Below the pieces are notes generated by a model. That model saw only the letters and a program-made list of their open reading frames with translations. It was not told the DNA's origin and did not search any database. Positions 24,350-36,380 of a stretch of 64,000 nucleotides of DNA are shown here, one piece after another. Each line of letters opens with the position of its first letter. Position 1 is the first letter of the stretch. This stretch comes from Glandiceps talaboti (taxonomy: Eukaryota; Hemichordata; Enteropneusta; Spengelidae), in the NCBI RefSeq assembly GCF_964340395.1, contig NC_135571.1, positions 292,001 to 356,000 of the forward strand, read 5' to 3'. A program made the translations under genes and the position numbers.

Positions 24350-24351
<2 letters not shown>
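23073..24351 (+). other. Intron sequence with one small inverted-repeat candidate
   Basis: No coding sequence recognised. Contains the 169-bp candidate at 23521–23689 (separate entry); otherwise anonymous AT-rich DNA. Confidence 0.5.
23521..23689. mobile_element. Candidate small inverted-repeat element (169 bp, 14-bp ends)
   Basis: GTGAAAGTGAAACT at 23521–23534 is the exact reverse complement of AGTTTCACTTTCAC at 23676–23689. Only one copy occurs in the window, so family membership is unproven; chance similarity of simple GAAA-rich ends is possible. Confidence 0.4.

Positions 24352-24427
<76 letters not shown>
24352..24427. repeat. (CA)n microsatellite
   Basis: About 38 perfect CA dinucleotides in an intron. 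Confidence 0.98.
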
Positions 24428-24431
<4 letters not shown>

Positions 24432-25034
24432 ATATTTCAGATCATTACATATATTTGTTAGCTGTATTTTATCAGATTGCATGATCACCTGTATAATAAT
24501 TGTTAGATTGATATTTCTACATCCCTATAGCTTGCAAGGTTCTACACTTGTTATTATCTTGAACATATACATATGCAGTGATAAATATATGTACAAGTAA
24601 TTTGTTGAAATGTTGTTTTTCAGCTTAAAAGGTTGTATTTAAAGTGTGATAAACTGTAGAAAAAACGTAAATGTATAATATTAATCATAAAGAGTTATAT
24701 ACATGTACAGGTAACATTAATTGAAAACAGTTCACCCCATAGCAGTAATGTGGAATATCTCATTGTATCCCATCAATCTGTCACAGACATCTTATTACTA
24801 ACTTCAAATACTTTTGGGGACTAACAGCCCCCCCCCCCCCCCCCATCCCATACCCCATAATCATAATCCAAGGTGAAATATATGTGTTAAAATAAATATA
24901 TGAATATATGAATATTTATAATGTAGCCACTAGGGTCCGTATGGCCTGGGTATACCATTGTCGCATGGTATGAACAGTCTAGTTAAGTGTGGGCTACTTT
25001 TCACATGCTTATTTATTTTTTATTTGTCCATCAG
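24428..25034 (+). other. Intron sequence before FN3 domain 9
   Basis: AT-rich, with a poly-C run at about 24829–24844; no other feature recognised. Confidence 0.5.
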
Positions 25035-25313
25035 AACCTGTGGCAGTCACCATCAGTCCAATCACTACCTATAATACAACCAGTATCACTGTGGAATGGA
25101 CAATAGATATAAATACTGTGTATGACAAATTTGAGATTAAATACCTAGCTGGAAGTGATGGCAGTGTTGAAAAATCCAAAGATGTAATTGATGAGACTCA
25201 AACAGGTGATGTACTAACTGATTTAGTTGCTGGAGAGTCTTACACCATCTATATGATAACACACAGTGGGGATGAAAGCAGTGAAAACAGCACTACTGTC
25301 ACTCAAAGTACAG
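25035..25313 (+). CDS. Exon: FN3 domain 9
   Basis: 93 codons, phase 1–1 (acceptor CCATCAG, donor CAG|GTAAGT). PVAVTISPITTYNTTSITVEW supplies the B-strand Trp; YDKFEIKYLAG and LVAGESYTIYMIT supply the C strand and the Leu/Gly/Tyr signature (Ala-Gly in place of Pro-Gly). No Cys. It most resembles the later single exon at 51529 (TVYDKFEI is shared), so these two look like older paralogues lying on either side of the expanded families. Confidence 0.92.
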
Positions 25314-25600
25314 GTAAGTCAGAAACCAATAATGAAAATTTTAGATTGGCAAAGTGTTCTCCCCTTGAAATATTCAAAGTTCCCTGAATTTGCCTTAGAA
25401 TAGAGCATATGATAACATAAATGAATTACTTACATTTTCCAGTCTTTGATACCTCTCTGGAAATATCATTAAACAAAACAAATATAAAAGTGACTACATT
25501 AAATCTATAAATTTTGTATTTTTGGGATAAGATGACTTTCTGGATTGCCTCTTCAACCTTCTTATTGCATTTTTTGATGCCTTAACGCACTTTGATAGGG
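25314..25600 (+). other. Intron sequence
   Basis: Short AT-rich stretch between FN3 domain 9 and a dispersed repeat; nothing recognised. Confidence 0.5.
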
Positions 25601-25970
25601 GATTGGGGTTAAATTACATTGGATTCCATGCATCTGTGCTGTCACTCATATCTCTGGCATGCACCAACTGATTTCAACCAATCAAAGGTAACATAATACA
25701 GTGTATGTTAGACATATGCACATTACTTTGTAGTGTGACCAAATCAAATATGGCCGAATGGTGGCCACATGTTTTTAGTTGGATTTTGTAATTAGCACCA
25801 TAACAGCATTACACATCACAGTGTCATAAATGCTGTCACATGCATATGATCAGGTCCTCAGTTCAGAAGCATTGGTCAATAATCATGTGACTTCATTAAC
25901 ACCTGCCAAAACATTCAAAACTGACTGACCCATAGTTGCCTTGAAAAAGTAATAAGAAACAAAAAAAAGG
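25601..25970 (+). repeat. Dispersed repeat fragment
   Basis: Shares TTACATTGG, ATCTCTGGCATGCACCAACTG, TTTCAACCAA and AATATGGCCGAATGG with the repeat found in the A–G introns, at 27340, 29810, 55690 and 62560. It directly precedes a dead FN3 exon, an arrangement repeated at 29810–30559. Confidence 0.75.
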
Positions 25971-25977
25971 GTCACCC

Positions 25978-26213
25978 TTGACCTCAGTTGGGCAGCACCA
26001 GAGAAGTGTCATCAGTCAGTATGTCATGACATACATGTACACCGGAACTGATGATCCATCACATAATAATACAACTTCTAGTACTACAACTACATGTAGT
26101 ACAGTATTGTCAGGTTTGAAACCTTGTGATGCATATTCCATCAAAATTAATACGTCAAAGAGGGAGAGGTAGTGAAGACAGTGTGTATTCGATGGCTATA
26201 ACACAAACTACAA
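25978..26213 (+). pseudogene. Dead FN3 exon 1 (5' truncated, frameshifted)
   Basis: Matches the K/H-type FN3 exons from the TTGGGCAGCACCAG (Trp-Ala-Ala-Pro) point to the donor ACTACAA|GTAAGT. The N-terminal third is missing, a small deletion after the CCAGAGAAG step shifts the frame, and the GAGAGGTAG region breaks the frame again, giving a stop. Recognisable pieces are SQYVMTY, NNTTSSTTTT, STVLSGLKP and INTSK. Acceptor lost. Paired with a similar relic at 30352. Confidence 0.8.
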
Positions 26214-26422
26214 GTAAGTTTGAAGTTAAAGCAGAAGTGACTGATTTTGGATTGAAGTTATTACAGTGCTTTATCATCATTCTCAAATATAACTTAAACT
26301 GTGTTTTATATTGATCCATAATATTCAGCTTAGATGGCAATGATCAAATTGTGCTCCATGACATGCTTCTATGAATGTCAATTCTAATAATTAATTTGTT
26401 AATTAATCTTTATGATCTGTAG

Positions 26423-26692
26423 TTCCTGAGCCTCCAACAAAAATAGATGTAGATGATTATAACACCACTGCTGTTGAGCTCAGTTGGGAAGAACCAGACG
26501 ATAATGTCATCAGTCAGTATGTCATCACATACACAGGAACTGTTGATCCATCACAGAATACAACTTCTACTACAACTAGTACAGTATTATCAGATTTAAA
26601 ACCTGGTGATACATATACTATTACAATATTAAGTCAAAGTGGAGATGGTACTGAAGACAGTGTCTACACTGACCCTATAACTCAATCCACAA
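26423..26692 (+). CDS. Exon: FN3 domain 10 (copy H)
   Basis: 90 codons, phase 1–1 (acceptor GATCTGTAG, donor AA|GTAAGT). PEPPTKIDVDDYNTTAVELSW, then EEPDDNVISQYVITYTG, NTTSTTTST, LKPGDTYTITILSQSGDG. No Cys; sequon at NTT. Protein identical to copy I at 30766 and sharing its C-terminal half with the K family, so H, I and K descend from one exon whose 5' half later diverged or was replaced. Confidence 0.93.
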
Positions 26693-26849
26693 GTAAGTAC
26701 ACGTATGGTTGACAAAACATAAATTATTTAGTGATCTTTTCTAAATCAGATTTTCAATAAACATACTAGGCATTTAAAACAAACTAGTATTCTACGCAAA
26801 ATATTTCAAATGTGATACTTAGCACCGTCTTCCGATATGCCTGATTTGA

Positions 26850-27345
26850 TAGATTGTAATTTTTAGCTCCTAGTGAGCACCACCCAGAAGGACTTTTATA
26901 GATCGTAATTTTTAGCTCCCAGTGGGCACCACTCGTAGGGGCATTGATAGATTGTAATTTTTAGCTTCTAGTGGGCACCACTCAGAGGGACATTGATAGA
27001 TTGTAATTGTTAGCTCACAGTGGGCACCACTCAGAGGGACATTGATAGATTGTAATTGTTAGCTCACAGTGGGCACCACTCAGAGGGACATTGATAGATT
27101 GTAATTTTTAGCTCACAGTGGGCACCACTCAGAGGGGCATTGATAGATTGTAATTTTAGCTCACAGTGAGCACCACCCAGATGCTAGATGGGCATTGATA
27201 GATTGTATTTTTAGCTCCCAGTGGGCACCAATCAGAGGGACATCAATAGATTGTAATTGTTAGCTCCTAGTGGGCACCACCTGGAGGGGCATTGATAGAT
27301 TGTAATTTTTAGCTTCTAGTGGACACCACCCAAAGGGACATATAT
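26850..27345. repeat. 49-bp satellite, first block, ~9–10 copies
   Basis: The unit contains TTGATAGATTGTAATTTTT, AGCTCCCAGTGGGCACCACT and CAGAGGG(G/A)CA. The AGCTCCCAGTGGGCACCACC part matches the 5' end of the dispersed repeat at 55690 (TTTTTAGCCCCCAGTGGGC), and this block runs directly into such a repeat at 27340. The satellite therefore appears to have grown from that repeat's end. Confidence 0.95.
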
Positions 27346-30335
27346 GTTGCGTTTCATACATGCATCTGTCCATGCATGCATTCAAACTCGTATCTCTGGA
27401 ATGCACCAACTGATTTCAACCAAACCTGGTACAGAGGTAACATACTATTATACATGTATGTGAGATATATGCCTGTCCCTTTGTTTTGCAGCTGAATCAA
27501 ATATGGGTGCAATAGGTACATGTAGACATGTTAGTGAAACGTATTCTGGTTTTAAAACTTTAAAAAAGCGTCTACAAACACCTTAAAATGACCTTTTTTC
27601 AGTCAGTTCCCTTCGGATTTTAATACTTCTAGAGTTTTCGGGTATTTCCGGTCCCACCTAGACCACAGGATTTGATGACGTCATAGAGAGACATGGTTAG
27701 CACATAGCCTATGACGAGCGTAGTCAACAGGTGAATAAAACTCAACAGCATTGTGAAAAAATACATTGTTGGTGGTTTTAATAGACATCAGTAAACAAAA
27801 ACTACAGTCTACATGTCTTATTAACCAACATTTACCGATATTTACTCACACTTCCTGACTAATTGTCAGTGTCTGTGGGTATAAATGCTAAAATATTATG
27901 TCCCCATATTATTGCAAAATAAATCAAAACGGCTAGACTAGATATACATAAACACTTGTAATGCCGAGTGTTTCACATTCAATGACTTTTATTTATCTGA
28001 TTCTTTGTCATTTGCTTAGAAGAAGCATTACAATGCCGTTGTGATGCGTTGAGGGCCGGGGTCAACGTCATCCTAGGAAGGCATATTTTAGCCTACTATA
28101 CTCGTACTCGCGTCGCCTTTTATTTCATCTCCAATAAATATACTAGGTATTAGAATACCCATGGGAAACTTCAAGAAGACGTATCAGGACATGCAGTACC
28201 ACAATATATTTGTTGGTCCCATAATACACTTATTGATTAGATTTGCTCCAAGCACATGGAATCTCGCTCCGAGTCATTGCATGTAAATGGGACTGTGGCC
28301 GATATAATTTTGTTGTCCATATATAAAATGAGAGTGACCTGTAAATGTTTCACAGTTTTCGTTGTGGTCTTGTATTGTATTGTTTGGCTTGTGAACGCAG
28401 GTTTACATATATTATTTTCTGCCAGGGCTGTCTAGGGCCTAGGGCGCGATACTCTAGTCCGAGTCTGAGACCCATGTAAAACCTCAGAAACTCGCAGTCG
28501 GACTGAACAGAAGTAGGGCTCATCGGTGTACATGTGATTATTATATATTTGATTATCGGTAGGTGGGTAGTGTTGTCAAGTTTTGTTTCGCGGGCAGTCA
28601 CCGTGGTCGCAGCAGTATATATATACGTAGGATAGTTCCGGGAGTTCCGCCGATCAAAGCTGAAGTGGGTGTATGTACGTATGGACTCGGAGAGCACATT
28701 CGGGTTGAATTTATCCACATGTGTTGAAATAATCCATATTTATTATTTAGATATATTGCAAAAGTCGTCCAGAAATAATGTCTCTTACGTCAAACCAAAC
28801 ACTGAGAAATTGGACCGAAGCAAATGTGTAATATCTAGTTGCAGAGTAGTTGCAGACTCTCTCTGATAACCATGTGCTGGGGTCATGACCTTGATTGCCG
28901 ACGTCAATATTGTCCAATCATATATCATGAACACATCGCGATATTTGATTTGTTGGTTTCCTAAACTGTATACTTCAAATACCATGATTCGTTACAAGAT
29001 TCTTCTAATGAATATTAAATAGGCTTGTTGTATGAAGTGATATCGCAACAAGGGAAACCATACAAGTTTTCTTCCAGACGTGTTGCTAAAGTCATATAAA
29101 TGACAACACGAAACTCACAAAATTTTGTAATTCTTTACAATTTTTATTGCTGATAATATGGGTATTCTAATAGCTAGTATATCTATTCGAGTATATCTAT
29201 TCGAGATATCTATTCGTTACTAAATGTGCCGTTCAAAAGGCGACATCAGTGAGTACGAGGCTAAAATATGCCGTCAACGCATCATGCGTGTCAATGGTAT
29301 TGTGATGCTTCTTATCGGCAAATAATAAAAAATCAGATAAATAAAAGTCACTGAATGTGAAACATGCGCGACATTACAAGTGTTTATGTATATCTAGTCC
29401 AGCCATTTTGATTTATTTTTCCATAATATGGGAACATAATATTTTAGCATTTATACCCACAGACACTGACAATTAGTCAGGAAGTGTGAGTAAATATCAG
29501 TAAATGTTGGTTAATAAGACATGTCGACTGTAGTTTTTGTTTACTGATGTCTATTACAACCACCAGCAATGTATTTTTTCACAATGCTGTTGAGTTTTAT
29601 TCACCTTGTGACTACGCTTGTCATAGGCTATGTGCTAACCATATCTCTCTATGACGTCATAAAATCCTGTGGTCTAGGTGTGACTGAAAATACCCGAAAA
29701 CTCTCGAAGTAAATCCAAAGGGAACTGACTGAAAAAAGGTCATTATATGGTGTTTGTAGACACTTTTTTAAAGTTTTAAAACCAGTATACATTTCACAAA
29801 CATGTCATCTAGCAAAATAGCAATAATGAATGTGAGCATTTTGAATCACCTTTAAGACCTTTGACCTTAAAAGGCTTTTTCAAGGTCAAATAGACAGGTC
29901 TGGGTTATCTCTAGCTTTCTGAGTCAAACATTTCAAGTGATGATCATATTTTAATTATGTCTTAGGTTTGACTATGTGAGGCATATGCACATTGCTAATT
30001 TGTCAATCTTGGCCTGTTTAGCAAAATGGTGGCCATATTTGTGATAAAAAAGCACATTTTGCCTATCTCCAAAATTTTGGTACATACAGACACCATTCAA
30101 GTGTCTACTCCCATATTATCAATGGGAAGTATTCTAATGAGACATTGTCCTTTGACCTTAAAGTGGCCATATGGATGAGGATTGGGGTATTTATTTAGGA
30201 ATTTTAACTGTTGAAACAAGTATATCAGGGCTCCCCACTTGAAATATCAATGTGAAACAACAAATGCCAAGTCCTCGTTTGTAACTCAATACATTGCAAA
30301 ACATTTATAAATATGTAAAATCTTTGAGAAACAAA
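27340..30335 (+). repeat. Dispersed repeat, split by a foldback element
   Basis: The left part (27340–27525: GCATGCACCAACTG-like to CAAATATGGG) and right part (29810–30335: several GACCTTTGACCTTAAA/TTCAAGGTCAAA motifs) read as one dispersed element once the foldback at 27526–29808 is removed. Same family as 25601–25970 and 55690–56600. Confidence 0.7.
27526..29808. mobile_element. Long foldback element, ~640-bp inverted arms and 995-bp centre
   Basis: The left arm (27526–28162) matches the reverse complement of the right arm (29158–29808) over nearly its whole length with small gaps. Matching landmarks: GGTTTTAAAACTTTAAAAAA and its complement, TGACGTCATAGAGAGA and TCTCTCTATGACGTCA, CAGACACTGACAATTAGTCA and its complement, and TAGAATACCCAT with ATGGGTATTCTA at the inner edges. 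Both arms carry the full cAMP-response palindrome TGACGTCA. A 122-codon frame on the minus strand in the centre (28350–28718) resembles no transposase I know. It is inserted in a dispersed repeat. Probably a non-autonomous element of foldback or long-TIR type. Confidence 0.88.
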
Positions 30336-30351
30336 AAAATAGGGTCACCCT

Positions 30352-30559
30352 TGACCTCAATTGGGCAGCACCAGAGAAGTGTTATCAGTCAGTATGTCAT
30401 GACATACACAGGAACTGATGGTGCATCACGGAATACAACTTCTAGTACTACAACTACAGTACAGTAGTACTTGGTGATGCATATTACATCAAAATTACCA
30501 AGTCAAAGTAGAGATCGTAGTGAAGACAGTGTATTCTATAGCTATAACACAAACTACAA
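30352..30559 (+). pseudogene. Dead FN3 exon 2
   Basis: Close relative of the relic at 25978, beginning at the same truncated point (GACCTCAATTGGGCAGC) and ending at ACTACAA|GTAAGT. Broken by the same loss after CACCAGAGAAG and by an in-frame TAG at ACAGTAGTAC; the LSDLKPGD segment is partly deleted. The pair shows that a block of dead exon + intron + live exon (H, I) + satellite was duplicated. Confidence 0.8.
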
Positions 30560-30765
30560 GTAAGTCTAAAATTAAAGCAGAAGTCTTATTTTGGATTGAA
30601 GTTATTAAAGTGTCTCATCATCATTCTCAAATATACCATAAACTGTGTTTTATATTGATCCATAATATTTAGTCAGATGGCAATGATCAAATTGTGCTCC
30701 ATGACATGCTTCTATGAATGTCAATTCTAATAATTAATTTGTTAATTAATCTTTATGATCTGTAG

Positions 30766-31035
30766 TTCCTGAGCCTCCAACAAAAATAGATGTAGATGAT
30801 TATAACACCACTGCTGTTGAGCTCAGTTGGGAAGAACCAGACGATAATGTCATCAGTCAGTATGTCATCACATACACAGGAACTGTTGATCCATCACAGA
30901 ATACAACTTCTACTACAACTAGTACAGTATTATCAGATTTAAAACCTGGTGATACATATACTATTACAATATTAAGTCAAAGTGGAGATGGTACTGAAGA
31001 CAGTGTCTACACTGATCCTATAACTCAATCCACAA
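30766..31035 (+). CDS. Exon: FN3 domain 11 (copy I)
   Basis: 90 codons, phase 1–1. Same protein as copy H, including the TVDPSQ and TDPITQS segments; nucleotide differences are very few (GACCCTATA in H, GATCCTATA here). The flanking intron is also nearly identical over several hundred bases on both sides, up to the satellite, so the block was duplicated as genomic DNA. Confidence 0.93.
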
Positions 31036-31179
31036 GTAAGTACACGTATGGTTGACAAAACATAAATTATTTAGTGATCTTTTCTAAATCTGATTCTCAA
31101 TAAACATACTAGGCATTTAACCAAAACAGTATTCTACACAACATTTCAAATGTGATACTTGGCAACGTCTTCCAATATG

Positions 31180-33985
31180 CCTGCTTTGATAGATTGTAAT
31201 TTTAGCTCACAGTGGGCACCACTCAGAGGGGCATTGATAGATTGTAATTTTAGCTCACAGTGGGCACCACTCAGAGGGGCATTGATAGATTGTAATTGTT
31301 AGCTCACAGTGGGCACCACTCAGAGGGGCATTGATAGATTGTAATTTTAGCTCACAGTGGGCACCACTCAGAGGGACATTGATAGATTGTAATTTTTAGC
31401 TCACAGTGGACACCACTCAGAGGGGCATTGATAGATTGTAATTGTTAGCTCACAGTGGGCACCACTCAGAGGGACATTGATAGATTGTAATTTTAGCTCA
31501 CAGTGGGCACCACTCAGAGGGGCATTGATAGATTGTAATTTTAGCTCCCAGTGGACACCACTCAGAGGGACATTGATAGATTGTAATTTTTATCTTCTAG
31601 TGGGCACCACTCAGAGGGACATTGATAGATTGTAATTTTTAGCTTCTGGTGGGCACCACTCAGAGGGGCATTGATAGATTGTAATTTTTAGCTCCCAGTG
31701 AGCACCACTCAGAGGGGCATTGATAGATTGTAATTTTTAGCTCCCAGTGGGCACCACTCAGAGGGGCATTGATAGATTGTAATTTTAGCTCCCAGTGGGC
31801 ACCACTCAGAGGGGCATTGATAGATTGTAATTTTTAGCTCCCAGTGGGCACCACTTGGAGGGGCTTTGATAGATTGTAATTTTTAGCTCCCAGTGAGCAC
31901 CACTCAGAGGGACATTGATAGATTGTAATTTTTAGCTCCCAGTGGGCACCACTCAGAGGGGCATTGATAGATTGTAATTTTTAGCTCCCAGTGGGCACCA
32001 CTCAGAGGGGCATTGATAGATTGTAATTTTAGCTCCCAGTGGGCACCACTCAGAGGGGCATTGATAGATTGTAATTTTAGCTCCCAGTGGGCACCACTCA
32101 GAGGGGCATTGATAGATTGTAATTTTTAGCTCCCAGTGGGCACCACTTGGAGGGGCTTTGATAGATAGTAATTTTTAGCTGACAGTGAGCACCACTCAGA
32201 GGGGCATTGATAGATTGTAATTTTAGCTCCCAGTGGGCACCACTCAGAGGGACATTGATAGATTGTAATTTTTAGCTTCTAGTGGGGACCACTCAGAGGG
32301 ACATTGATAGATTGTAATTTTAGCTCCCAGTGGGCACCACTCAGAGGGGCATTGATAGATTGTAATTTTAGCTCCCAGTGGGAACCACTCAGAGGGGCAT
32401 TGATAGATTGTAATTTTAGCTCCCAGTGGGAACCACTCAGAGGGACATTGATAGATTGTAATATTTAGCTCCCAGTGAGCACCACTCAGAGGGGCATTGA
32501 TAGATTGTAATTGTTAGCTCACAGTGGGCACCACTCAGAGGGGCATTGATAGATTGTAATTGTTAGCTCACAGTGGGCACCACTCAGAGGGGCATTGATA
32601 GATTGTAATTTTTAGCTCCCAGTGGGCACCACTCAGAGGGGCATTGATAGATTGTAATTGTTAGCTCCCAGTGGGCACCACTCAGAGGGACATTGATAGA
32701 TTGTAATTGTTAGCTCACAGTGGGCACCACTCAGAGGGGCATTGATAGATTGTAATTTTTAGCTCCCAGTGGGCACCACTCAGAGGGGCATTGATAGATT
32801 GTAATTTTAGCTCCCAGTGGGCACCACTCAGAGGGGCATTGATAGATTGTAATTTTAGCTCCCAGTGGGCTCCACTCAGAGGGGCATTGATAGATTGTAA
32901 TTTTTAGCTCCCAGTGGGCACCACTTGGAGGGGCTTTGATAGATTGTAATTTTTAGCTGACAGTGAGCACCACTCAGAGGGGCATTGATAGATTGTAATT
33001 TTAGCTCCCAGTGGGCACCACTCAGAGGGGCATTGATAGATTGTAATTTTAGCTCCCAGTGGGCTCCACTCAGAGGGGCATTGATAGATTGTAATTTTTA
33101 GCTCCCAGTGGGCACCACTTGGAGGGGCTTTGATAGATTGTAATTTTTAGCTGACAGTGAGCACCACTCAGAGGGGCATTGATAGATTGTAATTTTAGCT
33201 CCCAGTGGGCACCACTCAGAGGGACATTGATAGATTGTAATTTTTAGCTTCTAGTGGGGACCACTCAGAGGGACATTGATAGATTGTAATTTTAGCTCCC
33301 AGTGGGCACCACTCAGAGGGGCATTGATAGATTGTAATTTTAGCTCCCAGTGGGAACCACTCAGAGGGGCATTGATAGATTGTAATTTTAGCTCCCAGTG
33401 GGAACCACTCAGAGGGACATTGATAGATTGTAATATTTAGCTCACAGTGGGGACCACTCAGAGGGACATTGATAGATTGTAATTTTAGCTCCCAGTGAGC
33501 ACCACTCAGAGGGGCATTGATAGATTGTAATTTTTAGCTCCCAGTGGGCAACACTCGGAGGGGCATTGATAGATTGTAATTTTTAGCTCCCAGTGAGCAC
33601 CACTCAGAGGGACATTGATAGATTGTAATTTTTAGCTCCCAGTGGGCACCACTCAGAGGGGCATTGATAGATTGTAATTTTTAGCTCCCAGTGGGCACCA
33701 CTCAGAGGGACATTGATAGATTGTAATTTTAGCTCCCAGTGGGCACCACTCAGAGGGACATTGATAGATTGTGATTTTTAGCTTCTAGTGGGGACCACTC
33801 AGAGGGACATTGATAGATTGTAATTTTAGCTCCCAGTGGGCACCACTCAGAGGGGCATTGATAGATTGTAATTTTTGGCTCACAGTGGGCACCACTCAGA
33901 GGGACATTGATAGATTGTAATTTTTAGCTCACAGTGGGCACCACTCAGAGGGACATTGATAGATTGTAATTTTAGCTCACAGTTG
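31180..33985. repeat. 49-bp satellite, second block, ~57 copies (2.8 kb)
   Basis: Same unit as at 26850–27345. Unit types (TTTTAGCTC, TTTTTAGCTC, TTGTTAGCTC; CACCACTCAGAGG, CACCACTTGGAGG; TTCTAGTGGGGACC) recur in ordered strings. For example, the run at about 32130–32480 is largely repeated at about 33090–33440, so multi-unit segments of several hundred bases have duplicated. Confidence 0.96.
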
Positions 33986-34694
33986 TACTTACAATAACAG
34001 ACCTTTTGCACATTTTTTGCTTTTTGCAAAGCATTGAGTTACAAAGTCAGACTTTTTCAATGTTGTTTCACATTGATTTTAATCATTAAATTGTTAAATA
34101 AATCAAATAAATACACTATCCTCATTGGGTATAACTCCATAGCAATACATAGGGAGTTGATTTTAGGTAATATATGGTAAGCATTCTTTTTATACCTTGA
34201 CCTTTGACTTTGACCTTCATATTCAAGTTCAAATAACAAATTGGTCAATAAATCATGAAGTTTTGTATTGACACCATTTAAATTTGGAAAATAACTTAAA
34301 AGTTAAACACACAAGTTGAGAGTATCTTCTTCTATGAATACTTGTTGTTTACTTTGATGTTGATGTCCAATACAAGTATTTGACAAACCATGAATACTAT
34401 TAAAACAATTAAAACAGAAACCACATTTTTCAAATGTATCTTATTATTTGCATAACCAAATGTTATTAACTTTAAAATTTTGATTTATGCATTAACATTG
34501 TAACCATATAGATTGATTGTTAGAAATAATTCATATCAAACATATTACTATACAATGTACTTTTGACTTCAAAAGTACAGTAATATGAAATGCCTTGGAA
34601 TATGGGGGGGGGGGTATGTATATAATAATTTGTAAAGCCTGTAATACATGTATGGAATTGTACATTGATGTTCATTTCTCGTTTTAAATCTTAG
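33986..34694 (+). other. Intron sequence with a short dispersed-repeat remnant
   Basis: 34180–34270 carries TACCTTGACCTTTGACTTTG and TCAATAAATCATGAAG, the 3' part of the dispersed repeat. The rest is AT-rich with a G-run near 34603; nothing else recognised. Confidence 0.5.
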
Positions 34695-34970
34695 TTCCAG
34701 AGTCACCGATGAATGTAACAGTTACAGATTATTCCACTAACACTATTGATGTAAGCTGGATAGAACCAGCTGATAATGTTATCAAAGAGTACATCATCAT
34801 TTATAAAGACAGAAGCAAGGCAGTCTTGAATGTTACTGTCAATGCTCCTGCAAACAGTGAACAGCTTATTAATTTGACACCGGGTGATACATACACTATC
34901 AAAATAGAGAGTAAAAGTAAAGATGGTACTGAAAACAGTGAGGAGAGTGACGAAGTCTCACAGACTACAA
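34695..34970 (+). CDS. Exon: FN3 domain 12
   Basis: 92 codons, phase 1–1 (acceptor ATCTTAG, donor AA|GTAAGT). PESPMNVTVTDYSTNTIDVSW, EPADNVIKEYIIIYKDRS, LTPGDTYTIKIESKSKDG. No Cys; sequons in NVT and NLT. Clearly of the H/K lineage (EPxDNVIxxY, PGDTYTI) but with its own substitutions throughout, so it is an older offshoot kept as a single copy. Confidence 0.93.
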
Positions 34971-36380
34971 GTAAGTACTTTAAAGTATACCAGCTAAGTT
35001 CACTTAAAAAAGTATGAGCTCCATACCCATGTCGTGTGTACTTCACAATGGTGAACTTTGTCACTGGTAAAATGTTTTCAGGAATTTGTGACTGAAGACA
35101 GTCAAGACCAATGTGCAATGTCAGACCTCTATGATTTATGTAAGGATTTCTTACTTTTTAGCTCCGCTGTCAGCGAAAGCTGAAAGCGTAGCTTTTAGGT
35201 ATAGGTTGTATAGAGTATAGAGAGTAGAGTGAATCATAGGTGTCCGTCAAACTTTTATATTTCCATTATCTACTCCGAAAGTGACAGTCAGAATTCTTTG
35301 ATATTTGGTGTGCATGTTCCCTGGGGGGAGGCTATTCGGATTTGTTCATGCCAAGTTGATCTGTGCCATTTTCAATTTTTTATTATTTTTTTTCCAAAAA
35401 TGACATTTTCATCAACTCCTCATAAACCTTAAGTCAGATTGCTTTGATATCTGGTGTGTTGATGCGCAGGGGGTAGCTCACTTAGCTTTGTTAATTTCAA
35501 GTCTTCTCTTCTATTTTTTATGATTTTTTTTTTTGTAATTTGAAAAAAAAATGAATATGTTAATGAGCATAATGACTATAGTCTTAATTCTGCGCATTGT
35601 GCGCCCAAATGACAAATATTTGTTCGAAAAAGGTTTGTAAACTTCAAATCTAATTCACACACCACCCCTCCTACAGAATGGTTCATTCCAGTATATGCAC
35701 CTCATAGCTCATGATCATTGTGAGAAGTCTTCGATGCCTGAACTGAAGTGTTTTTGACAGAGTCAGTCGTCAATAAAAACGATAATACTCTTTCTAAAAT
35801 TACCACATTTTGAAAGGGAAAGTACTTTGTGGTTCATTTATGGAGTTTTGTTTTTGTACGATCAATATTGGTGGCAAAATTACAGCGTCAAAATTGCCGA
35901 TGTGGTAATGGACGACAATCCCAAGTACCCGGATGCACGAGGGACTAACCCAGAAGCAAGTCGTTGTCAGCCATACGTTACAGTGCAGTGGTAACATCGT
36001 CCGAGAAATCGCTGCGTTCAGTGTCATTATTCACAGAATTGTTGTTTTCGAGTGAAACCCCATCTTGAATTGTATAACTCTAACAAATGAGACATGTCAT
36101 TGCAAGTTGTATCGCTAGTTTGAGACGATTTTCTCACGTACTATCGGGGCTTACTTGGACTTGGACCTTACTCCAGTTCATCGGGAAGTTTAGCCAGCCC
36201 AATAATTCTTTCTGGTTTAGTTTACAACACTTTTGATCGCGCAGATTTTGTTGTTGTGATGAAAAGAAATTAAAAAAAAAGATCACTTCAACCATTTCGT
36301 TGTGTTTTCTTTATGAAAGGTAATCGAACATGAACGAGTGTTACCACTGTAACCAGGAGGGTCTATGCTGTAACGTATGG

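Noticed and set aside
28350-28718. 122-codon minus-strand frame in the foldback centre as a transposase
   Set aside because: No catalytic motif or known transposase resemblance visible; too short.
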